From JBGVMW01 sp045125095 (GTDB taxonomy: Bacteria; Bacillota; Clostridia; Lachnospirales; Lachnospiraceae): 34,892 nucleotides of DNA. Location: assembly GCA_045125095.1 (NCBI GenBank), contig JBGVMW010000261.1:1-34892 (forward strand), in the 5' to 3' direction. The translations under genes were made by a program, and so were the position numbers. Shown here piece after piece: positions 14,463 through 23,739 of this stretch (the stretch's first letter is position 1; each line of letters starts with the position of its first letter). Below the pieces are notes generated by a model. That model did no database searches and was not told the DNA's origin. It saw only the letters and a program-made list of their open reading frames with translations.

Positions 14463-16724
14463 ATGGGTGTTTCTGTTGGAATAGATTTGGGAACTACCTT
14501 TTCTGCTGTTGCAATTGTAGAAGAAGGATCGAATGAACCAAGAATAGTATTAAATATGGACGGCGAAAAAATAACACCATCTGTAATTCAGTTTCAGAAA
14601 GATTATAAAACTGGAAATACTACAACAATTGTAGGTGGAGAAGCAAAAGAGGCGTTTGATATGGGTGAAGATGGTTGTGTATCAGCATTTAAGCGCCTTA
14701 TGGGAACTAATAAAGAATATTATAGATTTGATGGTAAGAGCTATAATTCTGTGGATTTGTCAGCTATCCTTCTTAAGTATTTAAAAGATGGTGCAGAAAA
14801 GACTCTAGGGAAGAATATAGATGAAGCAGTTATCACTGTACCTGCTTACTTTTATTCAGCAGAAAGAGAAGCAACAATTGAAGCTGCAAAAAGAGCGGGA
14901 TTAAAAGTAAAAAAAATAATCGATGAGCCTAATGCCGCTGTTATGGCTTTTGGATTGAATCACTGGAGAAATAATGCCAATATCCTTGTGTATGATTTGG
15001 GTGGAGGAACGTTTGATGTTACCTTAACACATATGGATAAGAGTGGCATACTGAAAACAATTGTAACAAGAGGAGATCACATTCTAGGTGGAAAAGATTG
15101 GGATGCGCGTCTTTTAGAAATAGTAAAGAATAAGATTTCAGAAGATACAGGCTTTGATGTTAATGATGACTTGGATTTTTCTAAAGAACTGATGGGACTA
15201 TCAGAAGGCCTGAAAAAGAAACTTACTTTATCAGATGTTGCAAGCACTACAGTTAATATTCCAGAATATGGTTCTTATTCTGTAAAGGTAGAATTGGCTG
15301 AATTTGATAGTGCTACATCGGATTTGCTTAATAAGACAGGAAGTTTATGTGAGAGCATTTTAAAAGAAGCAGGCATGACATGGGGGGATGTAACAGATAT
15401 TTTGTTAGTAGGTGGTTCGACAAGAATGAAGCAAGTTGCAAAATATCTTGAAAGAATAAGTAATGGACATAAACCTTTGTCTCAGGTCAACCCAGATGAA
15501 GCTGTCGCACTTGGCGCGGCCATTCAAGCGTCAAAGAAAAATGAAGGATATGCTTCGTTGTGTGTTCAAGTAGTTGATGGAAAAAAGACTACAGATAGAA
15601 GTGGAATGGGACTTGCTTTGAATGAGAGTGTAGGAGAAGAGAGAAAACTTGCGGGTTTAGGGATGTTGAGCTTGCAAGAAACTACTGCACATGCAATGGG
15701 AATTGTTGCAATAAACGATGAAGGAAATAAGTATTATAACGAAATTATTATTCCTGCAAATCATCCTAGACCTGTTAGAGCAGCAAAAAGGTTTAGATTT
15801 TATACATCCGCGGATTCAAATAATGAATTGGCAATTTATGTGTTACAAGGTGATAGAGATAATCCGGCAGATTGTTTAATAACAAATAAGTATGTTGTAA
15901 CAGGTATTCAACATGTAAAAGGCGGTGACAAAGTTGGTACTGTCATGCGTATTCAGTACAGCTATGATGAAAACGGTGTTATACATATTCAGGCTAGACA
16001 AGAACAATCAAAGACGGATTTACCAATAAGAAAGGAAAGTGTGCCGGACGATGTTTCTGTATTTGGACATCCTATAACAGTGACTTCAAATAGCAGTATG
16101 GGTGTTCAAGTTGGAACAAGCGCTTCTAAGAACGTTGTGCATAAATATACGCCTGTTACATTTAGCAATGTTGAATGGGTGCGTTACGATAGAATAATGA
16201 TACATCCGAATGGAGCTCAATACAATGAACCTAAAAATCACATTATTGCTAATGAAAAGAATATTGAGTTTCATGGTTATAATGTCAGTCAGATGAATGA
16301 AGGAGTTCTGTATACCATCGGAGCATCGGATGATTTTGAAATAGAATGTGATATTAACACATCTAAAATCAGCCCTCATCCAGGTGGGTATCTTCAGATT
16401 ACACTTGGTATAATTTCGGCACAGTTAGATGAAAACGGTGGAAATATATTATTGGATGGTAACAGCATAACTACAGTCGGTTCAAAATTTCATTTGAATA
16501 TGTCACTCACAAATGGTGGACAGTACGAAGTAAAGGTAAATGGTAAATCCGTAGGTAGTAAATTTAGTCCTTCTATGGGCGGGATTGATGTTGTGTTTGG
16601 ATTTGTTCACGATTCTCATTGCTGTGAGCTTATCTCCCATGCTTATGTTTCAGATATTTCTATGATGCAGAGATCGGGCGATGCAGGGGATGATAACCCA
16701 GATGTTGAAACTTGGGAGGATTAA
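14463..16724 (+). CDS. Hsp70 (DnaK-like) B with lectin-like C-terminal domain
   Basis: This 753-residue Hsp70 has intact ATPase motifs: GIDLGTTFS (6-14), DEPNAAVMAF, DLGGGTFD (178-185) and VGGSTRMK. A beta substrate-binding-like region follows (about 395-530, with AHAMGIVAINDEGN and IQYSYDENGVIHIQARQEQS). It differs from DnaK in its last 190 residues. In place of the helical lid there is a Gly-rich beta region (about 565-740; DDFEIECDINTSK, GGYLQITLGI, HLNMSLTNGGQYEVKVNGK, HDSHCCELISHAYVSDISMM) that resembles a LamG/concanavalin-type sandwich. That could give it a specific ligand, for example glycan or foreign protein. ATG 14463 has AGGAGG at 14448-14453, and the gene is followed by the J-like gene after 20 nt. 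The beta-sandwich call is by eye. Confidence 0.9.
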   Translation: MGVSVGIDLGTTFSAVAIVEEGSNEPRIVLNMDGEKITPSVIQFQKDYKTGNTTTIVGGEAKEAFDMGEDGCVSAFKRLMGTNKEYYRFDGKSYNSVDLSAILLKYLKDGAEKTLGKNIDEAVITVPAYFYSAEREATIEAAKRAGLKVKKIIDEPNAAVMAFGLNHWRNNANILVYDLGGGTFDVTLTHMDKSGILKTIVTRGDHILGGKDWDARLLEIVKNKISEDTGFDVNDDLDFSKELMGLSEGLKKKLTLSDVASTTVNIPEYGSYSVKVELAEFDSATSDLLNKTGSLCESILKEAGMTWGDVTDILLVGGSTRMKQVAKYLERISNGHKPLSQVNPDEAVALGAAIQASKKNEGYASLCVQVVDGKKTTDRSGMGLALNESVGEERKLAGLGMLSLQETTAHAMGIVAINDEGNKYYNEIIIPANHPRPVRAAKRFRFYTSADSNNELAIYVLQGDRDNPADCLITNKYVVTGIQHVKGGDKVGTVMRIQYSYDENGVIHIQARQEQSKTDLPIRKESVPDDVSVFGHPITVTSNSSMGVQVGTSASKNVVHKYTPVTFSNVEWVRYDRIMIHPNGAQYNEPKNHIIANEKNIEFHGYNVSQMNEGVLYTIGASDDFEIECDINTSKISPHPGGYLQITLGIISAQLDENGGNILLDGNSITTVGSKFHLNMSLTNGGQYEVKVNGKSVGSKFSPSMGGIDVVFGFVHDSHCCELISHAYVSDISMMQRSGDAGDDNPDVETWED

Positions 16725-16744
16725 TTTATATATGAGGTGTTCGA

Positions 16745-19700
16745 ATGGCGGAAAGAAGAAATTATTATGAAATAATAGATAAATTACCATTTGACCCTAT
16801 GGAAATCAAAGATAAAAAAATTATTGATGCCATAGATTTGTGGAAACTTCTAGAGGAAAAAAGAGGTATTTCCAATGAAGAAGCAAATGGAGAGCAAAGA
16901 CAGCAAGAACTTGATATGTATGATGATATTAAGGCATGTCTTACTGATAAGGAGCGTAGAAAAGTCGAAGCTGATGCAATGAAGCAAAAGCAAAAGCAAA
17001 AGTTATCAGATATTATTGCAGTGCTTAAAGAGAGTGGAGGGAAAGATAAATTATATATATCAAATGCTCGTATTGTAAGCATTGCAAAAAGTTTACGTTT
17101 GGATAAAGAAAAAACTGTAAAGAAAGCATTTACGGATGCGGGATTTGAAGTCATTGTTCGTAAGCCAGTAAATATTACGAATGATATATTGTTATCAAAT
17201 ACAGTTTTTAAGACAGTAACAGAAAACACGGTAAAATTATCGGGAATGTCAAGTAAAGACTATCCGTGGTTGAGTCAAGTAAGGAGTTTATATGATTTAG
17301 CTGCATATTTTAAGAATGACGGAGAACATGCGGGAGATTATCAACACAAATCTGCTGAAGAATTAAAAAGTATTATGGAGGCTGGAGCTGCAAGCGTAGC
17401 AGGAAAACTAGACACCTTAAATCATTGTTTTGCGGATTTGTTTCAAGCGGGATGTACTCAGATTTTTAAGGATGAAAAAACAAAAATAAAATATGATAAT
17501 TCATTAAAAATGGAAAATCTATTTGAATTGTTTTCACTTCTAAAAGATATGCCCGAAGAGATGAAGAAAGACGCATATATTGCAGATGTTTGTATAAAAA
17601 AGATACAAGTCTATTTTTCGGATCCAGATGTAGCGTTAGCAATATATAATCGTGAAGCAGGTAATGCACTTGATCCATACGAACCTGACAGTGGAGATGT
17701 CGATTTTGTATGTGGAAGTTGTAAATCTACTTCTAAAATAAAGTATGGAACGGATAAAGCTACTTGTAAATGTCAGGCGTGCGGAACCCCTTTGTTTGTG
17801 AAGTGTGGTAATAGCAGGTGTGGTCATTTAATACCAGCAATTGCTGATATTTGTCCAGACTGTGGATATAACTTAGTTGAAGCTAAATTCTTTGACAGAT
17901 ACTGTGCATTGGCAGAAAGTGCGATGGAATCAGGTAATGTTGAAGAAGCAAGAAAGCAACTTGCATTAGCTAAAGGTGCTCGTTTTGATCATCCTAGACT
18001 CAAGCAACTTGAAAATAAAATAACAACAGAAATGATACCAATTGAGGCGGCACTTAAGGAAATACGTCTTTCAATGAATCAAAATAAATATGTGCAAGCA
18101 AGCAATCAGTTGGCGGCTTTTTGCGTTAAGTATCCAAAGATAAAAGTGGATGATATAAAAAGTGATATTGAAAAAATGATATCTCTTGCTGATGGTTTAT
18201 TTGCACAAATTGAAAGTAAAGCTGATAAGTGTGGAGTGTGTTTTGATATTCTTGATAAAGTAAGTGATTATTCAAAGGCTTTAGACTATATAAAGGATAA
18301 AAAGCCAAAGCAGGTTAGCGGCCTTAATGTATCTGTATCGACAAGTAGTAATCAAATTACTGTCAAGTGGTCTGGTACAGGAGAACGAGAAGTTACATAC
18401 TACTTGGTACGAAAAGAGAATGGAAAACCTCAAAGCATTAATGATGGAGTTCAGGTTATGAAAAATCAACTTGTGACTCAACATGTTGATTCAAACATTC
18501 AACCGGGAATTGCATATTACTATGCGGTTTTTTCTCATAGAATAGGCACCTATTCAGAACCTACATGTTCAGAGGCTTGCATTCTGTTTCATGAACTTGA
18601 TGAAAAGAGTATAGTAAAAAACACTGATGATGGAAAATGCGTAATTTCATGGCAATTGCCTATAAATTGTAGAGGTATACGTGTATTAAGGAGTGATATC
18701 GGTAAAACTAACATAGTTCCAGGTGGAAATACAATTATAGTTGCAGATAATTTATCCAATGGCTTTGAGGATAAAAATGTTAAAAATGGGGTTAAGTACG
18801 AGTATAGACTTCAGTGCATATATAACATTGTAGGGGGATTAAAGTACAGTGATGGAATTACCTTTTCGTTAATGCCTGATAGCAAACCACAAAAAGCAAA
18901 TCTTGTTTCCACATTGGTAAAAAGCGAGAATTCTGTTCAAATAACATGGAATATTGTAAAAAATGATCCAAATGCGTTACTTGATATTTATGATATTGCT
19001 TCTGGTGTTAATTTGACTGAAGGTACAACTTATCATATATCGGAATTGGCGAAGATAGGTACTAAACTTACTACTATCTCGAACATATCACAGAAAACAG
19101 CAGAAATAAGAATAAGTCAGAAGAAGGGCTATCGAGTATGCGCAGTGATAGTTAAGGGAGAATATGCAGTTGTTAGTAATTGTTTGAGTTTTTCTAATTT
19201 TGACAAATTAGAATTAAATAAAGCAAATACAAAAATCACTGGTGGAAATCTCGTTATTCAATTAGTGGAAAATTTTCAACCAAATCTCGCTAACATAAGG
19301 TATTCAGTGGCAACGAAAAATGATGACACGGAGCCGGCACCATGGTGCAAAATAGAGGATGCACCCAATATGACACAGATAGCAGTTAACTCATATCTAG
19401 CGGATGGAATGATTAGAATAGGTAGAGTTCCTGAAAAGGAATTATATATTTCTGTTATTGGCGAGTATTCGATAGGAAAAGAAGTTTATTATTCAGAACC
19501 AGCAAAGTTAAGATTGTCAAATCGACCAAAGGCCACAATAACTTATTCCATAGTTTGGGGATTCCTCAATAAGAAAAAAAATGCAAAACTTGTATTGGAA
19601 TGCGATATGGATCAAGAATTGCCAGAGATGTATCTTTGCACTAATAAAACACTTAAGGTGCCGATGTCACCGACAGCGCCTAATAATATATTGCTGTGTA

Positions 19701-19870
19701 AAATAAGTGAAAACATAAATTATAAAGCACATACAAAAATTGAGATAGAAGTTCCAAATGAAATTTGGTCAAGTACAACAAAGGGTAATGAAATAAGATT
19801 ATTTATTCCCGAAGATAGTTATTCGGAGTTTAGAATGGCACCGGAAGTTGGGACATTAAGAATACCGTAG
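16745..19870 (+). CDS. J-like, zinc-ribbon and FN3-like multidomain protein (1041 aa)
   Basis: The N-terminus (about 5-80; NYYEIIDKLPFDP, then two helices and CLTDKERRKVEADAMKQKQK) has the helix order of a J domain, but no HPD tripeptide, which is needed to stimulate Hsp70 in classical J proteins. Helical regions follow. A double zinc ribbon lies at 323-373 (C323, C326, C341, C343, C346, C354, C359, C370, C373), then a TPR-like segment (about 385-490). At least three FN3-like beta repeats span about 520-900 (VKWSGTG, YYYAVFSHRIGTYSEP, CVISWQLP, VQITWNIVK). The start is ATG 16745 behind GAGGTG. It lies between Hsp70 B and GTPase 2. Inferred role: scaffold that ties the Hsp70s to the GTPases or to a target. 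A decayed copy of its first 80-110 codons lies at 25016. Confidence 0.75.
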   Translation: MAERRNYYEIIDKLPFDPMEIKDKKIIDAIDLWKLLEEKRGISNEEANGEQRQQELDMYDDIKACLTDKERRKVEADAMKQKQKQKLSDIIAVLKESGGKDKLYISNARIVSIAKSLRLDKEKTVKKAFTDAGFEVIVRKPVNITNDILLSNTVFKTVTENTVKLSGMSSKDYPWLSQVRSLYDLAAYFKNDGEHAGDYQHKSAEELKSIMEAGAASVAGKLDTLNHCFADLFQAGCTQIFKDEKTKIKYDNSLKMENLFELFSLLKDMPEEMKKDAYIADVCIKKIQVYFSDPDVALAIYNREAGNALDPYEPDSGDVDFVCGSCKSTSKIKYGTDKATCKCQACGTPLFVKCGNSRCGHLIPAIADICPDCGYNLVEAKFFDRYCALAESAMESGNVEEARKQLALAKGARFDHPRLKQLENKITTEMIPIEAALKEIRLSMNQNKYVQASNQLAAFCVKYPKIKVDDIKSDIEKMISLADGLFAQIESKADKCGVCFDILDKVSDYSKALDYIKDKKPKQVSGLNVSVSTSSNQITVKWSGTGEREVTYYLVRKENGKPQSINDGVQVMKNQLVTQHVDSNIQPGIAYYYAVFSHRIGTYSEPTCSEACILFHELDEKSIVKNTDDGKCVISWQLPINCRGIRVLRSDIGKTNIVPGGNTIIVADNLSNGFEDKNVKNGVKYEYRLQCIYNIVGGLKYSDGITFSLMPDSKPQKANLVSTLVKSENSVQITWNIVKNDPNALLDIYDIASGVNLTEGTTYHISELAKIGTKLTTISNISQKTAEIRISQKKGYRVCAVIVKGEYAVVSNCLSFSNFDKLELNKANTKITGGNLVIQLVENFQPNLANIRYSVATKNDDTEPAPWCKIEDAPNMTQIAVNSYLADGMIRIGRVPEKELYISVIGEYSIGKEVYYSEPAKLRLSNRPKATITYSIVWGFLNKKKNAKLVLECDMDQELPEMYLCTNKTLKVPMSPTAPNNILLCKISENINYKAHTKIEIEVPNEIWSSTTKGNEIRLFIPEDSYSEFRMAPEVGTLRIP

Positions 19871-19882
19871 GAGGTTTGAAAA

Positions 19883-20950
19883 ATGGGTTTATTTGGCTTA
19901 GGAAGTACAAATAAGAATGTTACATGTCCATATTGTATGGATGTAGTGAGCAGAGATAGTTTGAAATACACTTGTAAAAAATGCGGAACGGAATATCCGT
20001 CAACAATAAAGGTCCAAAGTTGTGCAACTAAAAATTGTGGAGGTCTTTTGGAACTTAAGTGTCCAACTTGTGATAAAGAACTACCAGCAACAATCTTTCA
20101 GTTTGATGAATATATTAAATTCTGTATAGTAGGTCAGACTGCATGTGGTAAAACAAACTATATCACGGTAATGTTGGAAGAATTTAAGCAAAAACTAAAT
20201 AAGAAAATGCTTATAGCACCGATGAATTCAGAAACATCGGATATTCAGGTGGATCATGTTGATTATCTATATAAACAGAAAATAGAGCTTCCTGCGACTC
20301 CTAGTGGGTATATGACTCCACAGTTATGGCAAATTACGGATCGAACTAAGTATAGTAAAATGAAAGAGTCATATAAAGTATACAGTTTGAATATTTTCGA
20401 TGGAGCAGGCGAAGATTATCTGCATATGACCGATGATATCAGAAGATATATTAATGGCTCAGATTATATATTTTTCTTGATTGACCCACTTAATTTACCA
20501 GAAGTTCGAAAGCAGTTGGGACTAAAATCAGATAATCAAAATTCTAGTGATGAACTAGTAAAGGGAATGGCACAGTATTTAAGAATGGGATTTGGCCTTC
20601 CGGCAGGTAAAAGAATCGATAAACCAGTTGCTGTTGTACTTACAAAATTTGATATGATAATGGGGTTGATGGGGTCTGCGCAAGTAACCCAGGAAAATGA
20701 TGCATCATATAGCGGGGATTATATGAAGAGTGATGCCGATGCCATTGATTCAGAGATAAGAAGTTGGCTTGAGAGTATCGGAGAAAGTTATTTCCTTTCA
20801 GCATTAGATATTAACTTTAAGAAAACGAGATTCTTTGGAGTATCAAGCTATGGACATGCTCCTACAGCGAATGGTGTAGGTACTTTGATGCCACATAGGG
20901 TATTAGATCCTGTTATGTGGGTGTTGGCGAATGAAAAGATAATTAAGTAA
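19883..20950 (+). CDS. Zinc-ribbon P-loop GTPase 2
   Basis: This 355-residue soluble protein starts with two zinc ribbons (C15, C18, C31, C34 and C47, C52, C60, C63) and continues as a GTPase. G1 is GQTACGKT (84-91), G3 is DGAGE (173-177) in the strand context VYSLNIFDGAGED, and G4 is TKFD (254-257) after VAVVL. HVDYLYKQKIELPATPSGYM may carry switch I. The DxxGE and late G4 resemble the membrane GTPase at 10131, so the two could form a pair, but this one has no membrane segments. AGGAGG lies 7 nt before ATG 19883. The next gene, GAP1-like, follows after 15 nt, which fits a GTPase and its partner. GTPase class is inferred; base-specificity residues were not checked by structure. Confidence 0.85.
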   Translation: MGLFGLGSTNKNVTCPYCMDVVSRDSLKYTCKKCGTEYPSTIKVQSCATKNCGGLLELKCPTCDKELPATIFQFDEYIKFCIVGQTACGKTNYITVMLEEFKQKLNKKMLIAPMNSETSDIQVDHVDYLYKQKIELPATPSGYMTPQLWQITDRTKYSKMKESYKVYSLNIFDGAGEDYLHMTDDIRRYINGSDYIFFLIDPLNLPEVRKQLGLKSDNQNSSDELVKGMAQYLRMGFGLPAGKRIDKPVAVVLTKFDMIMGLMGSAQVTQENDASYSGDYMKSDADAIDSEIRSWLESIGESYFLSALDINFKKTRFFGVSSYGHAPTANGVGTLMPHRVLDPVMWVLANEKIIK

Positions 20951-20965
20951 TAGGAGGTAATCGGT

Positions 20966-23710
20966 ATGTTTCAGCAAGTAGTTTACACTAGATGTAAGCC
21001 AAGAAGAGAACTATTGGATGTTACAACTGATAAATTGAGTGATGGAAAAGTTGTAAATGAGGAAGGTTATGCAATTCACAATTTTTCAGAAGGAACATTA
21101 GACGAGAAAAAGGTTTTTGATCCTCTCTTTTTAGAGAATTTGATGAAAAAGAAAAATGCCGCCAAAGAGATGGGGTCGAATGCGACAGGCGTTTTTTCGT
21201 CATATGAATATTTTTATAATACACAGGGTGATAGTTTTATTGGACAGGAGTATTTGAGACCATATAATGCTACTGATGTAAGAGCAAATGGGCAAAAGCA
21301 CAGACCAGGAAATTACATAAAGCAATATTTAATTGGAAATTATACGGATTATCCATGCGTATTATTTGGAAGTTCTGTTTGGGACGCTCATAATCAAACT
21401 GAGAACTATTATTATCATGATAACGATGAGCCACTTGAATATTTGCCAGAGGTTGATTTGGGCGGAGTGGAAGCGTTACTCACTCGTGAAAGAGTAAAGC
21501 AGTTTATAAAGGATGGACGAGAGGAATGCGTTAAGAATTTTGTGGCAGTGGTTATATCCGAAATGTCAAAAAACATTAATGATAGAAATTTCATTGTAAT
21601 TAAAGATGAGCCACAGAATGTAGAGTTGTGGATTGCGGCTATTGAGTATTCACTTCCGATATATTTAGCAAAGCAGATTTCATTCAGCACTAATGTAGTG
21701 GCTTCACAAAATTTATCAATGGATAATACATATTATGTTGATGCTAAAGGAAAATATATAAAAGGTAATCAGAAAGATGCAAAAGAAGGCGGAGGTAAAA
21801 AGGCTTATTTTTCTATGATTGTGGGTGTTCATCCAACTGCACAAGGAAGTTCATCTATTACATCAGGTATGAATAATGTAAGTTTTATATTCTTAGATGG
21901 AATAAGTAAAACCATCGAAAACAAGAATTCTGTATCTACAGATAAACAATATTTTGATGCTGTAGCAGCGATGGATGAAGATATTTCTGATTTTGATGGT
22001 TTGCTAGCGGAGTTGGCAGAATTGTCTTTTAGTGGAGCTTCATCAGATCTCTATGAATTATTTGATGCCTACAAATACTTGCTTGACAGTGCATCAGATG
22101 TACAGAATTGGGAATATTCAAAAGTTAAGAGATATTTGTCAATCTTTAAAAAATATGAAAGCGCACCTTTCAAATGGAGTCAGTATTTAGCTGAAAAAGT
22201 ATATAATGTTTATCAAAAGTATTTTGAGCAAGATTATAAAGAAGGATTTGCGTTATTAAAACAAATCATTGCTATGGATCATCAAGTAAGGCTGAAGAAT
22301 TCAATAGAGCTGTATCTGATTGATAAGTACATATATGAAATTAAGTCAAAGGACATTGATGTGTCATTTATTACGGGATTAAACAAGTTAATCAATGTAC
22401 TATATCCAGATATTTCTTCGAAACTTGCACAAGAGTTTTGTGCTAATATAGATTCTTTCATTGATTTATCGGATAGTTGGAATTCGGAGCAGGCATATTA
22501 CATATTTGAAAAGTTGTATGAAAGCAATAATATTTCCGGAATTACTAGTGCTGAATGGCATAAAGAAGAAAAGAATGCGCAGCTTATAGAAGGTCTGTTC
22601 AATAAGATTAGTGAAGAACCAAAAAGCTCTTCAGACATGTTGCGTTATGTAAAAAATGCACCAATCTATCTTGAAATTGCAGTGAAAGGCGTTAAGAAGG
22701 ATTTTGATTCCTGGTCAAAGTATATATGTGAGACGGTGGTTGATTCGAAACTTGAAATGATATGTGGGGCTTTATTGGAATTGGACGGAGTAACTGAAAA
22801 ACAGTATGAAGACTTTTTGATTATGCTTTTAAAGGCAGGAAAGCAGACGGGAATATTATTCAAGTTCATTGTTAAGGCTGTTGAAAAATTCGGCATGAAA
22901 GAAGATTCAGCTATTGATTTTGTTAAAGAATACTTGAATACATATGCTCGTAGATGGAATGAATTAAAAAATCTCATAGATGTAATGAGTGAAAATGATC
23001 TCGGAGAAAAATCGGAAGGCTACGCTTATGATGCGATTACTAAGTTGATAAGCGAGAGTTCTATTGATAATTCGATCATTCCGATGATTAAGGAGTATGA
23101 GAAGTGGAGAATGGGGTTAAAACAATCACAAGGTAGAGCATATAATGTTGTTTTGGGCGAAAGCTTGAAAAAAAGAAGTGCGGAACAGGTCGTAGAAATA
23201 CTGGATAAGTATTTAGCGAGAGGCGAGATTGAGTTAAGTGATGCGGATATGAAATATATTATGTCAGCGCTTGACTCAAATGTGAGAAATCCAGAGATAT
23301 TTGTAAAATTTTACAAGTTAATAAAGAACAGTGTAAACGCAGTAACAGGTCAGTTGATCTCTTTAAATTTTGAAAATGCGGATTCGGTATTGTGGTACTT
23401 GAGATTGTTTTTAACAAGACCTATTCCAGATTGGCAGATGGATTTTAAGGTTGAGATTAAGGAAATCGAGGAGTTGTTTTATGCCCAGTTAAAGAATCAG
23501 AATGTTGATAAGATAGAAAAACTTGTTGTTAAAGAACTTGAAAAAGATTCGCCAGAAATAAAAATATGCAAGGAATATTTTGAGAAACAGCGTTCTCGTA
23601 TGAAGGAGGATAAAGCGCAGGAAAAGCAGAATGCTAAAGAGGAAAAAAAAGAAATAGCAAAGAATTCTGAAAAGAAAAGCCTATTCGGTAAATTATTTGG
23701 CAAGAAATAA
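20966..23710 (+). CDS. GAP1-like GTPase-associated protein (914 aa)
   Basis: The N-terminus (MFQQVVYTRCKPRRELLD...) and the segment SLPIYLAKQISFSTNVVASQ (about 229-248) match what I recall of GTPase-associated protein 1 (GAP1-N2), the standing partner of the double-GTPases. The middle and C-terminal parts (about 330-860) are helical with many short repeats, like HEAT or TPR. The last 60 residues are very Lys/Glu-rich and end KKSLFGKLFGKK, a basic amphipathic tail that could touch membrane or nucleic acid. There is no signal peptide and no catalytic motif that I recognise. AGGAGG lies 8 nt before ATG 20966, and the gene directly follows GTPase 2. Family assignment needs a profile search. Confidence 0.6.
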   Translation: MFQQVVYTRCKPRRELLDVTTDKLSDGKVVNEEGYAIHNFSEGTLDEKKVFDPLFLENLMKKKNAAKEMGSNATGVFSSYEYFYNTQGDSFIGQEYLRPYNATDVRANGQKHRPGNYIKQYLIGNYTDYPCVLFGSSVWDAHNQTENYYYHDNDEPLEYLPEVDLGGVEALLTRERVKQFIKDGREECVKNFVAVVISEMSKNINDRNFIVIKDEPQNVELWIAAIEYSLPIYLAKQISFSTNVVASQNLSMDNTYYVDAKGKYIKGNQKDAKEGGGKKAYFSMIVGVHPTAQGSSSITSGMNNVSFIFLDGISKTIENKNSVSTDKQYFDAVAAMDEDISDFDGLLAELAELSFSGASSDLYELFDAYKYLLDSASDVQNWEYSKVKRYLSIFKKYESAPFKWSQYLAEKVYNVYQKYFEQDYKEGFALLKQIIAMDHQVRLKNSIELYLIDKYIYEIKSKDIDVSFITGLNKLINVLYPDISSKLAQEFCANIDSFIDLSDSWNSEQAYYIFEKLYESNNISGITSAEWHKEEKNAQLIEGLFNKISEEPKSSSDMLRYVKNAPIYLEIAVKGVKKDFDSWSKYICETVVDSKLEMICGALLELDGVTEKQYEDFLIMLLKAGKQTGILFKFIVKAVEKFGMKEDSAIDFVKEYLNTYARRWNELKNLIDVMSENDLGEKSEGYAYDAITKLISESSIDNSIIPMIKEYEKWRMGLKQSQGRAYNVVLGESLKKRSAEQVVEILDKYLARGEIELSDADMKYIMSALDSNVRNPEIFVKFYKLIKNSVNAVTGQLISLNFENADSVLWYLRLFLTRPIPDWQMDFKVEIKEIEELFYAQLKNQNVDKIEKLVVKELEKDSPEIKICKEYFEKQRSRMKEDKAQEKQNAKEEKKEIAKNSEKKSLFGKLFGKK

Positions 23711-23739
23711 AGGATATGATAAATGGAGAAGATGGTCAT

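Noticed and set aside
16765..17229. Minus-strand frame of 154 codons opposite the J-like gene
   Set aside because: Low-complexity Ser/Phe translation typical of the antisense of Lys/Glu-rich coding sequence.
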